NCBI RefSeq assembly: GCF_027943255.1
Contig: NC_072892.1
Location: forward strand, 159,342,792 to 159,406,791
Length of the DNA stretch: 64,000 bases
Origin: Anastrepha obliqua
Taxonomy: Eukaryota > Arthropoda > Insecta > Diptera > Tephritidae
Reading direction: 5' to 3'
Numbering within the stretch: the first letter of the stretch is position 1; each line of letters starts with the position of its first letter. Shown piece after piece: positions 12,082-22,879 of this stretch. Below the pieces are notes generated by a model. It did not search any database and was not told the origin of the DNA. It saw only the letters and a list, made by a program, of their open reading frames with translations. The translations under genes were made by a program, and so were the position numbers.

Positions 12082-12748
12082 GGGGGGGGGTAGGTTTTTT
12101 AGGGTAAAAAAAATCGATTTTGGTTTATTTGAGAAAATGAATGTACATAATCTCAAGAATGTTGTGTCCAAAGTTAGAGCATTATAACCGTTGGCCGCTC
12201 CGACTCGGCTACCTGCTATGGAAAACTTTAAATCGATTTTCTGGAAAACGACGTTTTTCAAGTCGGTGGACACTTTTTCTCTGAATCTACTCGACCGATC
12301 TTCCTGAAATTTTGTACACACTTTCTCTACATAACCCTGGGAGGTTTTTTTTCAATTTTTATTTATTTTACAATAAACAATATTATGCGATTTATCGTCT
12401 AAAAATCGCACTTCTACTTCAAATGTTAAAAAAAATTGAAAAAAAATTTTTTTTAATAAAAACTCGACAGGGTTACCTCGGACAATTGATTACCTAATGA
12501 AAACTCTTTGATTTTTTCCAATGCTGAGAAAAACTGTCTACGACAAATTGCCTTTTTTTCGAGACGTCTGCGTAGATCTGCTGTCAACGGCTCAATTTTG
12601 TATATTTTCTTGTGAAAATTTCTAAAAATATTTTTGAAATATGAGTTTACAGTGTACTAATTGGATAAATAAATTTACATGAATCATCTTTCCAAAAAAA
12701 ATTCATAAATAAGTGCATATTTTTAGTGGAATTAACCCTACCCCCGCC
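12082..12748 (+). repeat. TTAA-bounded core-family element B
   Basis: TTAA at 12078-12081 and 12749-12752 flank inverted ends: GGGGGGGGGTAGG on the left and GGCGGGGGTAGGG (reverse complement) on the right. The core at about 12225-12330 reads AACTTTAAATCGATTTTCT, then AAGTCGGTGGACAC, then CGACCGATCTTCCTGAAATT. A GAGACGTCTGCGTAGATCT segment near 12560 has a counterpart in the element at 27443, so those two are close relatives. It has no open frame of note. Confidence 0.75.
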
Positions 12749-12754
12749 TTAAAT

Positions 12755-12965
12755 GTCAAATTCGCCGAGAACATTGCGGCGGAATGCGGAAGGCGCCATC
12801 ATTGTATTCTCACATTGTATAAGTAATATACACATGAATTAAAAATTAATCCTATCAGGATGATACTAAGCAAAAAAGGAAACAAAAAATATCAGGGTGA
12901 TTTTACTTGTTTTTGTTCTAATAAGGGCTACAACGTCTAACAGATACAAGGATTTCAGTTCCAGA
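12755..12965. repeat. Unnamed dispersed repeat, copy 1
   Basis: It shares TAATATACACATGAATTAAAA, TACTAAGCAAAAA-like, TTTTTGTTCTAATA and GGATTTCAGTTCCAG, in the same order, with 17690-17985. No coding signal. It may be an end of a DNA transposon, but I cannot place it. Confidence 0.5.
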
Positions 12966-13014
12966 AAAACTGAAATCAGCAAAAATAAATATTTTCTCTA
13001 ACTTAACTAACTTA

Positions 13015-13675
13015 GGGGATCTAGGTGGTCTAGAAATTTGAAAAAATCGATTATTTGTGTTTTCGATATTTCGAAAGTATAGTATCTTAAGAATGTACTG
13101 TGAAATTTTCATGCGAAAATTGCCAATATTATAGCTTCTACAGCCCATTAACTAGGTACACAGCGGTCCGCGCGCTTCTGTACCTCAAACTTTAAATTCG
13201 TTTATCTCGAAACGACTTGTTTCGGCCTGGTATTATAAAAAAAAACTATTCAACCGAATCGTCAGAAATTTTAATATGTTGTTCACAATATAATAATATA
13301 ATCATATTATTGTTTGAATTATTTCATATTTTTTTTATTAAAAACCTAAAAAACCCCATTTTTAGAGTGTCAAATTGAAAACCGCACCATTTAGTAATTT
13401 TTTTTTTATTCTAGTATCGGGACATAGCTACAGTCATACTGATTAATAGTTTTTTTGGTTTTTGTGTTTCAGCTAAATAGAAGAGCCAAAATGGACAACA
13501 CCTTTCTGGTACAATTTTTCAGCGCCATTTTTTAAATTATTAAATTTTCCATTTTTGTATGTAAAAGAAGTTTAATAAAAAGCCTAAAAAAATTTAATAT
13601 CGTTTTAAATTTTTCGTTGTAAAAAAAAATCCTGAAAATACCCTCAATTTTCGAGCTCTAGACCACCGGGACCCC
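13015..13675 (+). repeat. TTAA-bounded core-family element J
   Basis: The left end reads GGGGATCTAGGTGGTCTAG after CTTA (a decayed TTAA). The right end reads CTAGACCACCGGGACCCC before TTAA, giving an inverted repeat of about 20 bp. The core appears as AACTTTAAATTCGTTTATCTC, then TTTCGGCCTGG, then CAACCGAATCGTCAGAAATT. It is the inverse homologue of 9807-10477. Confidence 0.65.
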
Positions 13676-13809
13676 TTAACTCGCTGCCCTTCTGCGTTTT
13701 CAAAGCAGCTGCCAAAAATGTGCAATAGTAAAAAGTTACGAATTAGCACCACGAAATTGGAAAATTTTCTCACCATAGTAAAAACCGTTTTCGCCATAGA
13801 ACTTTCCTA

Positions 13810-14293
13810 GACTTTTTGATGCCTGAAATTGAAGCCGGTGATCTCCACAATATTTGGTTCTAACCAAACGACGCTACTTGTCATACATCTCGTGAAACAA
13901 TGGATTTACTGCGTTGTCGTTTCGGTGAATAATTTATATCCCGTCTTGGACCAGTGGATTGGCCACCAAGATCGTGTGATATCCCACCTTTGGACTTTCA
14001 TTTGTGGAGAGTATGTAAAGTCAAAATGCTTTGTAGATAAACCAGCTTCGTTTGAGGCATTGGAAGCTAACATTACTAAATTTATTCACGTGCTACAGTC
14101 TGAAGTCCTCCAGCGAGTCATTCAAAATTGGCGTTTACGGAAGGCCGAATGGCGGCCAATATTTGATGGGGAATATTTTTAAAAAATAAATGTCATGAAT
14201 GATTCTAAAAAAAATATATAAAGGTTGCTCATTCAATTTGAATTTTCGTGGTTTTATGTCAATTTAAAATCCAGCTCCTCTAAATTGATCACC
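13810..14293 (+). pseudogene. DD41D (rosa-like) mariner 3' fragment
   Basis: Across frames it reads ACHTSRETMDLLRCRFGE, then SRLGPVDWPPRSCDIPPLD, then FVDKPASFEALEANITKF and RVIQNW. These match the C-terminal half of the intact transposase at 41712. The sequence ends in TTGATCACCCTTTA, matching the right terminus of that element (TTGATCACCCGTTA). It is a 5'-deleted, frameshifted relic. Confidence 0.75.
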
Positions 14294-14711
14294 CTTTATT
14301 TTATTCTTGCTTTTGGTCTCCAGAATAATAAATTCAATAGACAAAGCATGAAAGTTTAGAGTAACTTAAATAAAATATGACAATTTAGAGACCAAATAAA
14401 TAGAAAAAAATTGTAAATTGTAACCCTACTGCTGCTACCTGTTTAATATGCGTTGAGTAACATCCCTCTCCCTTGTCAACTGTTATACAACTTAACTGTT
14501 GCTTGTAAACAAAGCTTCAAAGAATTCTCCAATAAGGTAACATTATTTGAACATCTGTTTTTGCAAAACTGCAGCCAACTTCACTATATCACAACCGCCA
14601 TTACAATTTGAAAACGGAAAAATTAGCGCTCGAAATTTGTTATTTGCGTAATTCTTATAGTATAAATAAATTCGTACACACTATATAGCGAAGAAAATTT
14701 CGTATTTCAAA
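14294..14711. other. Upstream flank of the CDCA3-like gene
   Basis: AT-rich sequence that probably contains the promoter and 5' UTR of the gene starting at 14712. A TATAAATAA string at 14661-14669 lies 43 bases before the ATG, but I cannot say it is a functional TATA box. Confidence 0.3.
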
Positions 14712-15965
14712 ATGGGCGCTAAACAAACTAAAATTGAAGGCACATATTTGCCTGAAACTCCAACAGTTCCAGTTGATAAGTGTTGTATACCCAATGCCAT
14801 TGATGAAGCAAATGGCAGTGACAAAAATAATTGTGTACAAGATCCGCGTTCACCTAACATATGCAGGACACCTATCAGCGTATGTATTATTAAACAAATA
14901 TTTGTGTCTCAGTTAATTTAATAAATTAATCTCTTACAGGTTTACTCTGCAACATATCAATGCGTGGATGCCCAAAAAAATGCCGGTGAGGACAACGCTG
15001 AGAGCACTCTTGGCCAACTACGTAAGAGATTTTTCAAAGGATTTACTTATAATTTCAATGATCCACGTTCACCTGGTTATCAATTCAATCGTACGCCAAT
15101 TTCCTTTAACGATTCTCAAGACAAAATCCTCGACTTGGATGATACCTTTGCTGATTTATTTGCCGACACTCGAGCACAGGCGGTGGTACCAGAGGACGAC
15201 AAATTGGAACAAGATATGGAAGTGCACATAGCTAAAATCACAGATACTACTAATATTGAAATACCAAAAGATGAATCGGAAGTTATGATTAATGAAGTCG
15301 ATGAAAGTTCAGTTTGTCTTAAAGAAAATTCGATATCTGTATCGGAAATAGAAGTTTTACCACCATTTACGCCAAATGTTTTATGTGTACAAAATGAAAT
15401 TGATCCACGCTCTCCGACAATTGGTGTTGATCGCACACCAATATTATTCAATGATGATGAAGATGAAACCAAAGAAAGTGTTTTGTTGGAATGTATTTTA
15501 GCTACGCTTTCGCTTGATGTGAGCGATAGCAGCATTTGCTCAATTGGATCGAATGCAAATTCTCCGCAGCAAAGAGGCGAAGCAAATAAAATTGATCGCC
15601 AAGGACAACTTTTCAGAAAAATTACACATAAGCGTATGCGCCGAACGCACGCCAAAGACAAAACTCCATTAGCTACACGCCGTCTATCAACAGATGTACA
15701 AAATTCATCACTCCGTGTATTTGAAAGTGGTGAAAATGTTGATCCAAATTTCAATATCGGCTCAAATTTGAAATTGAAACAGAAAGATGTGCTAGATAAT
15801 AATATTAAAAGAACACCGCTCAGTTGTATTAAGAACAAGGAGAATTGGCATTCAAGGCATGTGGAAAGGTCGACAAATTCGCTAAAAACACGTCTGGAGC
15901 ATGTCAATGATGACAGTTTTACCATTAAATCTATAAAAAGCAACAACGAAAACATAGAAAACTAG
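14712..15965 (+). CDS. CDCA3/Tome-1-like mitotic-entry protein
   Basis: Two exons, 14712-14879 and 14940-15965, joined across a 60-base GT..AG intron in phase 0, give 397 residues. Three copies of a D-P-R-S-P-x(3-5)-R-T-P-I motif occur at about residues 44-55, 97-110 and 211-224. This repeat characterises vertebrate CDCA3 (Tome-1), an adaptor that promotes Wee1 destruction at mitotic entry. A KEN box at residues 356-358 (IKNKENWH) fits APC/C-Cdh1 turnover, also as in CDCA3. The N-terminus MGAKQTK could be N-myristoylated. The rest is acidic and low in structure. The ATG follows stops in all frames of an AT-rich leader. Homology rests on short motifs, so the function is inferred. A fast-evolving protein of other function sharing these Cdk-type sites remains possible. 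Confidence 0.75.
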
Positions 15966-16390
15966 CATTCCCTATTACATTGTAAGGTTTTAGACAAGGC
16001 GAATCTATTGATGAATGGGCCTTGGTTTTAGAAAATTACTTCCACAAAGTAAGCAATAATTATAATTTTTTTTCTTTTCTTACACTCATAATATACGTTT
16101 ATTTATTTTGCACTCACCTTTTCATCAGCACAAACAAGTCTGTAATTTTGCTTGGAAAAGCATATTTTTTTTTATAGATTTTACCTACAAATTTAATAAA
16201 AAAACAAAACGAATTGGCTGTCATTTATTTAGTATGTTGTTGTGCTGGCGGAGTATTTTAGTACATTGTCGATACATTTATAGGGAATCGTACTGAAGTA
16301 ACGATCGTTGGTCGGATGTAATTGCGCCTCGCTCCAGTAGATGAACCTGTCTGAATCGGAAATAGGGAGCAATTCGATTTAGTACCATGT
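15966..16390 (+). other. 3' flank of the CDCA3-like gene
   Basis: AT-rich sequence that probably includes the 3' UTR. An AATAAA at 16195-16200 is a candidate poly(A) signal. Nothing else was seen. Confidence 0.3.
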
Positions 16391-16515
16391 TGCTATTGTT
16401 GTAGCAGCCTAAACATTGCCCTTACATATACGGGGAATGCTGCTGAAGTGACAGTCCTTGGCCGGATTTAAATCCGGGTCGTTCTGATTACGTAGAACCG
16501 ACTGTCGTAGGAACG
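16391..16515 (-). repeat. CAA-tailed SINE-like repeat, copy 1
   Basis: Read on the minus strand it starts with a CGTTCCTACGACAGTCGG-type head. It continues through GAACGACCCGGATTTAAATC and GGACTGTCACTTCAGCAGCATT, then a CCCCGTATATG hairpin, and ends in GCTGCTACAACAA. At least six other copies lie in the window. Confidence 0.75.
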
Positions 16516-17689
16516 TCGATTCGTGTTTGCTCTCAAGTTCGCGGTTACTGCTTGATTTTGATTGAAGAAATATTTTATTATTTAATTTTTCGCAGCAACT
16601 CTAACTTAAAATACAACTACAAACATGTAAACAAGTGTCGATCCCGTTAGAGTTTTACAAACAACAAAGTGAAAATATATTAGTAGCCCATTCAGCACGA
16701 AAAAGGAAAAATTTTGTTTTCATAAAATCAAATTTATTTCCCTGCTTTGTTCATTTGAAGCACTATTTTGACACATATTCTAGCAGACAATAGGTCTAGC
16801 TTGATTTAATAAATTCTTAGAAAATTTCCCTCGTAATCAAACATGTTGTACGGTACAACCACTTGCACCTTCATCAAACTGATACGTGCACGTATTTAAA
16901 ATCGGAAAATTAATAAATGGCACGGGTTTCCTTCACAAGGATGCGTTACTATGTATCAAAAACGAAAAAAACAAAAAAAACAAGAACTTAAGGGATCAAT
17001 ACGTCGACCGGAAATGCCTTACACTTAAATTCTCATTTAAGCATTAGAAAAATATTTATGAGCTCACCTAAGTCAAACAAAGTTATGCATGCATACCAAA
17101 TTCAGAGTCTAGGTCTAATCAGATGCAACGAAACAGAAAATCATATGTATGTGTGTATGTGTCTTCGCTATTTCCTGGAAATAGGAAAACACACCTCTGC
17201 CACTTGAATGACTAATTAGCTGCATGTCATCCTGCTCTCCAGTATTGCGAAGGCAAGTGGATCTCAACTAGTGTCAAGTAATTGTGTGGTTTCGTTAATT
17301 TATGGTAGCAGCCACTGGCTTTTTGGGTGGCTTCGAAGTGATTTGTACACAACAGATTTATTCTCGCCTATGGTCTGTGGTATTTATGTGCGTGTGTATA
17401 TACACATCTATTTAAAATACTAGAAGCATGACAAATTATCAAGTTTTAATTATTTTTTTATATTCCGTGCATTCTACAACAAAATTATAAACTCAGAATT
17501 CCAAACTTTGTACAAAATGTACAAAAATTTAACAAATTCAAAAAAACTACACCAAAATCTCTTAAGTTTTTATTTAGGTATAGTTTTTAGAAAAATTGTG
17601 GATATTCAGTTTTATAGCCCATTCAATATTAGTGCAGTATTAATGTGGAAGTATCAAACAACGGCTTGTTAATTCCTACGCTAATGTCG
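16516..17689. other. No gene recognised
   Basis: AT-rich intergenic sequence with a short TGTG-rich stretch near 17140-17160. No coding signal. Confidence 0.4.
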
Positions 17690-17985
17690 CTCAAATCTCA
17701 AATTCGCTAAGAACCTAAAGTAGTAGCGCAAGGCGAATAGTTTTTCTCTATCATTCTTGGTAGTAGCGGCTTGCGGGTGGTGCTAACTTTACCACTCCAC
17801 AGCGTAATATACACATGAATTAAAAGATAGCCAAATTGGCCTACTACTATTACTAGGCAAAAATGCAAAAAAGGTCCCGGACGGTTTTCACGTGTTTTTT
17901 TTTGTTCTAATATCATATAATATATGTACAATATAAAATAATGGCTAATAAAAACCCCAAACAAATTCGTGGATTTCAGTTCCAG
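17690..17985. repeat. Unnamed dispersed repeat, copy 2
   Basis: Shares ordered blocks with 12755-12965 (TCAAATTCGC, TAATATACACATGAATTAAAA, TTTGTTCTAATA, GGATTTCAGTTCCAG). It is longer than copy 1, with extra sequence between the blocks. Confidence 0.5.
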
Positions 17986-18055
17986 ATTTTTGGCATATTT
18001 TGACGTGATAACGTCTTATAATTCGATTTAACAGGCTGCACGCACGAAAAAATGT

Positions 18056-18315
18056 GTCGTTACCTTGCTCATTACTGTTCATATGTAGTTACCTTGCTCA
18101 TTGCCGTTACCTTGCTCATTACTGTTCATATGTAGTTACCTTGCTCATTGCCGTTACCTTGCTCATATTAGTGTTACCTTGCTCATTACTGTTCATATGT
18201 AGTTACCTTGCTCATATTAGTGTTACCTTGCTCATTGCCGTTACCTTGCTCATTAGTGTTACCTTGCTCATATTAGTGTTACCTTGCTCATTGCCGTTAC
18301 CTTGCTCATTGCATT
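18056..18315. repeat. GTTACCTTGCTCAT minisatellite
   Basis: The 14-mer GTTACCTTGCTCAT (or its shifted form) recurs about ten times. The spacers alternate among TGCC, TACTGTTCATATGTA, ATTAGT and TAGT. The mixture of spacers points to higher-order units that were themselves duplicated. Confidence 0.9.
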
Positions 18316-18789
18316 GAATGAACTGCAAGCGAAAGGGCGGAACGAACGACAAAGCAAACAAAGCAAACGAACGGCAACGTTCGATATCTTGCTCTCTCCT
18401 ACTTAAGTGAGCGTATATATGTATGTATGTATATGCGCAAATGTACATATATAAATTCACGTATTTGTATTTGCATATGCCTTCTTATTGATTATTATTA
18501 ATTTGATTCACTTGAAGAATTTAAAATAAAACCAAGTTTGTTAATAATACCTGTTGTTTTAATGTTATAATTATTAATTTTTTTATTATATATGAAGGAA
18601 AAAATGTATGGTAATATTTACCATATACCTTATAAAATATGTTGTCTATACTAATATTATAAAGAGGAAAACTTTGTTTGTTTGTAATGAATAGGCTCAA
18701 AACTACTGGACCGATTTTAAAAATTCTTTGACCATTCGAAAGCTACATCATCCACGAGTAACATGGATTATATTTTATTTTGGAAATAG

Positions 18790-19140
18790 GGCTCGAGATA
18801 TAGGTCAAAACGTGGACCCGGGTAACCTTCGGATGTGTATGTACAATATGGGTATCAAATGGAAGCTGTTGGTGAATGCTTTAGTCCAGAGTATGTTTCA
18901 TGCTGCTCCGTGACTAGGGTCTCGAGATAGAGACCAAAACGTGGACCCTAGAATGTGTTTGTACAATATGGATATCAAATTGAAGCTGTTGGTGAATGCT
19001 TTAGTACAGAGTATTTTTCATGCCGCTCCGTGACTGGGGTCTCGAGATATAGGTCAAAACGTGGACCCGGGTAACCTTTGGTTGTGTATGTACAATATGG
19101 GTATCAAATGAAAGCTGTTGATAAGTGCTTTAATACGGGG
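18790..19140. repeat. Tandem repeat, 120-129 bp unit
   Basis: CTCGAGATA recurs at 18792, 18921 and 19041. Each is followed by GGTCAAAACGTGGACCC or a variant, TGTACAATATGG, TATCAAAT, GAAGCTGTTG and CTCCGTGACT. The third unit is cut short and runs into the TTATG array. Confidence 0.85.
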
Positions 19141-19655
19141 TAATTTGTTATGTTATGTAATGTAATGTAATGTAATGTAATGTTATGTTATGTTATGTTA
19201 TGTTATGTTATGTTATGTTATGTTATGTTATGTTATGTTATGCTATGCTATGTTATGTTATGTTATGTTATGTTATGTTATGTTATGTTATGTTATGTTA
19301 TGTTATGTTATGTTATGTTATGTTATGTTATGTTATGTTATGTTATGTTATGTTATGTTATGTTATGTTATGTTATGTTATGTTATGTTATGTTATGTTA
19401 TGTTATGTTATGTTATGTTATGTTATGTTATGTTATGTTATGTTATGTTATGTTATGTTATGTTATGTTATGTTATGTTATGTTATGTTATGTTATGTTA
19501 TGTTATGTTATGTTATGTTATGTTATGTTATGTTATGTTACGTTATGTTATGTTATGTTATGTTATGTTGTGTTGTGTTGTGTTATGTTATGTTATGTTA
19601 TGTTATGTTATGTTATGTTATGTTATGTTATGTTAAAGTATATTATGTTATGTTA
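19141..19655. repeat. TTATG pentanucleotide array
   Basis: About 100 copies of TTATG with very few variants (a few TGCTA, TGTTG and CGTTA units near 19240, 19540 and 19570). Being 5 bp long, the unit keeps all frames open and gives spurious MLCYV-repeat frames that are not genes. The arrays at the edges start as TAATG and end as TTAATG. Confidence 0.95.
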
Positions 19656-19930
19656 ATGTTAACTCATTCTCTATATCCATACAAAATATCTATCAAACAA
19701 ATAAAATTAAAATTTTCTTTTGAAAATGCAACCATTCAATCAGTATTTTCTTATGACGTTATCACGTTAAGCTATCGTCAGTAAACCGACTTTACAGACA
19801 ACCTCTTTTTTTTTTGCTGAGATGTTAAGCATTTTCTTCCAAAAAAAAAGATGTGGAAGAAAATTCTCAACATCGTATACACAAAAGCTTCTCAAAAATT
19901 AACGCGACTTCAAATTACATTTGAATATAT

Positions 19931-20105
19931 TGCCGACTCCGAACGGTAGATATTTTTTTATGAGGAGCTTATTCATGGCAGAAATACACTCGGAGGTTTG
20001 CCATTGCCTGCCCTATTAGAAACAATTTTTTTTTTTTTTTCATTTTCGTCTTTCACCGAAGCTGCGTTCTCTCTGAATTCCGCTAAGGCGGCCGCCGTAG
20101 TCGCA
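19931..20105 (-). repeat. tRNA-derived SINE, copy 1
   Basis: Contains the conserved body string ACACTCGGAGGTTTGCCATT and the tRNA-like head near 20060-20100, read on the minus strand. The A-box-like part is damaged in this copy. The poly(T) insert at 20027-20040 breaks the middle. Confidence 0.7.
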
Positions 20106-20579
20106 TTTTATCATACAAAAATTAAATAAGCTAAGATATAAAATAAGGTATGCGGTGCGTAGGAAGTTTTCTTAAGATTCTGATTAAAAAGTTAAAAAAT
20201 GTTGATGGCATTTTTTTGAAATTCGTTTAAGTTTCGTGAATTTTGTACGAAGTATGGAGCTTTGCGTTATTTCATTGGTATGGCAAGATGTATCTTTCTA
20301 TGCGGGCAGCATAACTCCAATGTACCTACCTAATTTCATTGGCTATTTTAAAGCTATAGCTGCGGATTTGTAAGTTATGTTTCATTGTGCGCCGCGCCTT
20401 CCGTATATTTGTTTTTTTCTTCGTTGATGATAGGTCCCAATAAGTCCTACTAACAGAATTTCATTAGATGGCAATATGTATTTACTTTTACTTAGTGAAA
20501 CATAGTAAACTGAAAACTTTGGAGCCGTTTTACTCGAAATATTGGTTTTTTGAGTTATGTCGCTATTGAAGTAAATGAG
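20106..20579. other. No feature recognised
   Basis: AT-rich spacer between two SINEs. Nothing coding was seen. Confidence 0.35.
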
Positions 20580-20589
20580 CGATATGCGT

Positions 20590-20713
20590 TCCCACGACAG
20601 TCGGTTGTACGTAACTGGAATGACCCGGATTTATATCTGGCCAAGCGCTGTCACTTCAGCAGCATTCCTCGTATATGCATGGGAAATGTTTATGCTGCTA
20701 CAACAACAACAAC
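20590..20713 (+). repeat. CAA-tailed SINE-like repeat, copy 2, with exact target duplication
   Basis: A head-to-tail copy ending in GCTGCTACAACAACAACAAC. It is flanked by the perfect 10-bp duplication CGATATGCGT (20580-20589 and 20714-20723), which fixes both ends and shows it moved by retroposition. Confidence 0.85.
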
Positions 20714-20723
20714 CGATATGCGT

Positions 20724-21240
20724 GTGAAAAAAATTTAAAAAGAAATATCCCAAAAATGCAACTCCTAATTCCCTGTAAAAACGTAATGAATTATTTTAAT
20801 TTGACATCGCGTAATTTCAATGCAACCCTATAAAACGTTAATAAATTATTTTAATTCAATTATGAAAATTTATTCAAATTCAATTGACTTCAGGTATTCA
20901 AATGTCTTATTAGAAACGTCTTACCAATGCTAGTGCCACGTTTTGTGGTAAGTTTCATTATGCAAAGCAGCAAATAAGCAAGAAGTCAAGTGTCAACTAC
21001 TAGTCTTAGCGATTACTTTCCTTAACGAAAGGCCACTCAAAGACACGTGTCACACTAATAAATCAAAGGCAGGTTAATCCTTATGAGTCAATTAATATTC
21101 TACCGGTTTAGGTGAAAATTCCAAACACCAACAAACTACTCACGCCATCTACCTACAGAATTCTTGTTGCGTCAACAATTAAAAAGTCAAAAATTTCAGT
21201 TACATACATAAGTACCTGCATAAAATGAATTTGTGTAAAG
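20724..21240. other. No feature recognised
   Basis: AT-rich intergenic sequence with no coding signal. Confidence 0.35.
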
Positions 21241-21252
21241 GGAAATAATAAT

Positions 21253-21318
21253 GTTGTTGTTGTTATTGTAGCAGCATAAACATTCCCCACACATATGTAT
21301 ATGGGGAATGCTGCTGAA
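21253..21318 (-). repeat. CAA-tailed SINE-like repeat, copy 3, 5' truncated
   Basis: Only the 3' hairpin and GTTGTTGTTGTTATTGTAGC tail are present. The copy is flanked by GGAAATAATAAT and GGAAATACTAAT, a 12-bp target duplication with one mismatch. A 5'-truncated copy with its own duplication is the signature of LINE-machinery insertion. Confidence 0.8.
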
Positions 21319-21330
21319 GGAAATACTAAT

Positions 21331-22879
21331 AATTTTAGGTGGTTTAAGTTGTGTGCTTTCTAGAATATTAAATGAATCTAAAACGCATTATTTATTTTAA
21401 ATGACTGTTTAAAGTGCCAAACGATCTCACAAAACTCCTTGATCATTGGAAAAATTCACTTTTGGTATTTATTTAAAGTTGTTTATTTCACTTTGAATTG
21501 TTCATATATAATCGTTTTGTTTTCACTTTTTGTTTGTTTATTTGTTTATCGTTTTATTATTATTAAGCTTTACAATTTCTTCAGAACTACGCATGTTTTG
21601 ATCATTATACTTATTTATAATCATGAGTGGAGTTAGAAAATATTGATGAACAAACTCAATAAACAAATATTGTGGTGTATATGCACGTATGCCGTTCTTA
21701 CATATTTACGTAGATGTGCATGCATAATATACATACGCACACACACACACATATGATCAAGTATCAAAGGACAACAAGATAACGCATATACTATAGATAC
21801 ATAGGTAATTCATATGAGAAAGACTTTCTTAAATTCTTGTATTAACATATTTTAATACATACAAACAATGCATTGTAAGTGTTGTGTTGTTGTGTTTCTC
21901 ATTTCGATATCTTTCGCTTAGTAATGCACCTGATACAGTAGCTTGCAACTACATTTGGGGGGTTCTTTTCATATAATTAGTTATTTTATTATGCACCAGT
22001 TTGCGCTTATTATAGCTATAAAAAATATTATAATTGTATGATTTGAGGTATGCTCAAAAACGTAGGTTCTTAGCAAACTTTTTTGAGTGTGAGTTGTAGC
22101 CTACAAATTCGAAATTAAAAGCATAAGCTATTATTTTAAACAAAACTCCTAAAGATTAACATTTTTTGAAAAACACTACAAAAAAATTACATACGTAAAT
22201 ATTAATATTATTAGAAAAATATATATTTATTTAGCGTAAACTAAACAATAGAAATTGGAAACGTGAATTTTAAACCAAGGGATAGACATTGAAGTGTATA
22301 GAAAAAATTTGCAACAGTCTCGAAGGTAACGCTGCTATTCCTAGACTTAATTTTCATTTGCTTACTTCGGACTTTGTACTAAATGAGCTAAACGTGTAAA
22401 AACAATTTCGGTCAACAAAGTTTTTTTAATTTGAATTTATTTCCTTGTTTGGAATTTCTCAATTGAAAAAATCGCATTCAGAGACTAGAGCCTAATCACT
22501 AATGCACAATTGGAAATGTGGCATTATCTATATTTGATTTTTTTGTTTGTTTGTTATAATTTAGTTTAGTTTCTCATATTTGCACGTCTGTCAATACGCC
22601 TCATTCGAATACAATATTATCTATATATTTATATCATGCGTAATCACACCTGCATACATTTATCTCATTTAATTCATACAAAGTGTAGCAATGAATGTTT
22701 TATTTTTGTTTTTTTTTTTATAATTAAAATGTCTAATTGTTTGAAGTTTTCAATCACCATACCAATATGTTGTTGTTACTTGTTCACATTTGAATTTTTG
22801 TATGTGTTTCTTGTCTAATTCATATGCGCACGCCATATTCATTTGCACTTAACAGCACTAGTAACCTATTGGTAGTTTT
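21331..22879 (-). other. Intergenic or Arl8 3' UTR region
   Basis: This AT-rich stretch lies downstream of the Arl8 stop. It may hold its 3' UTR, but I cannot choose a poly(A) site. A short CA repeat is present at 21735-21750. Confidence 0.3.

Larger units (their letters stand above)
18002..19770. mobile_element. Composite element with inverted ACGTGATAACGTC ends
   Basis: ACGTGATAACGTCTTATAA near 18003 is matched in inverse orientation near 19752-19768 (TTATGACGTTATCACGTTAA). Between them lie a GTTACCTTGCTCAT minisatellite, an AT-rich part, TCTATACTAATATTATAAAG at 18643 followed by AAAACTACTGGACCGATTTT, a tandem repeat of 120-129 bp, and a TTATG array. Subterminal inverted repeats around a simple-repeat core recall Helentron/DINE-1-type elements of flies. 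That class assignment is inference. There is no coding capacity. Confidence 0.4.

Noticed and set aside
15116..15955. 279-residue minus-strand open frame
   Set aside because: It is the antisense shadow of exon 2 of the CDCA3-like gene.
19180..19784. Three long overlapping open frames coding MLCYV repeats
   Set aside because: They are frames of the TTATG pentanucleotide array, with no start context or domain.
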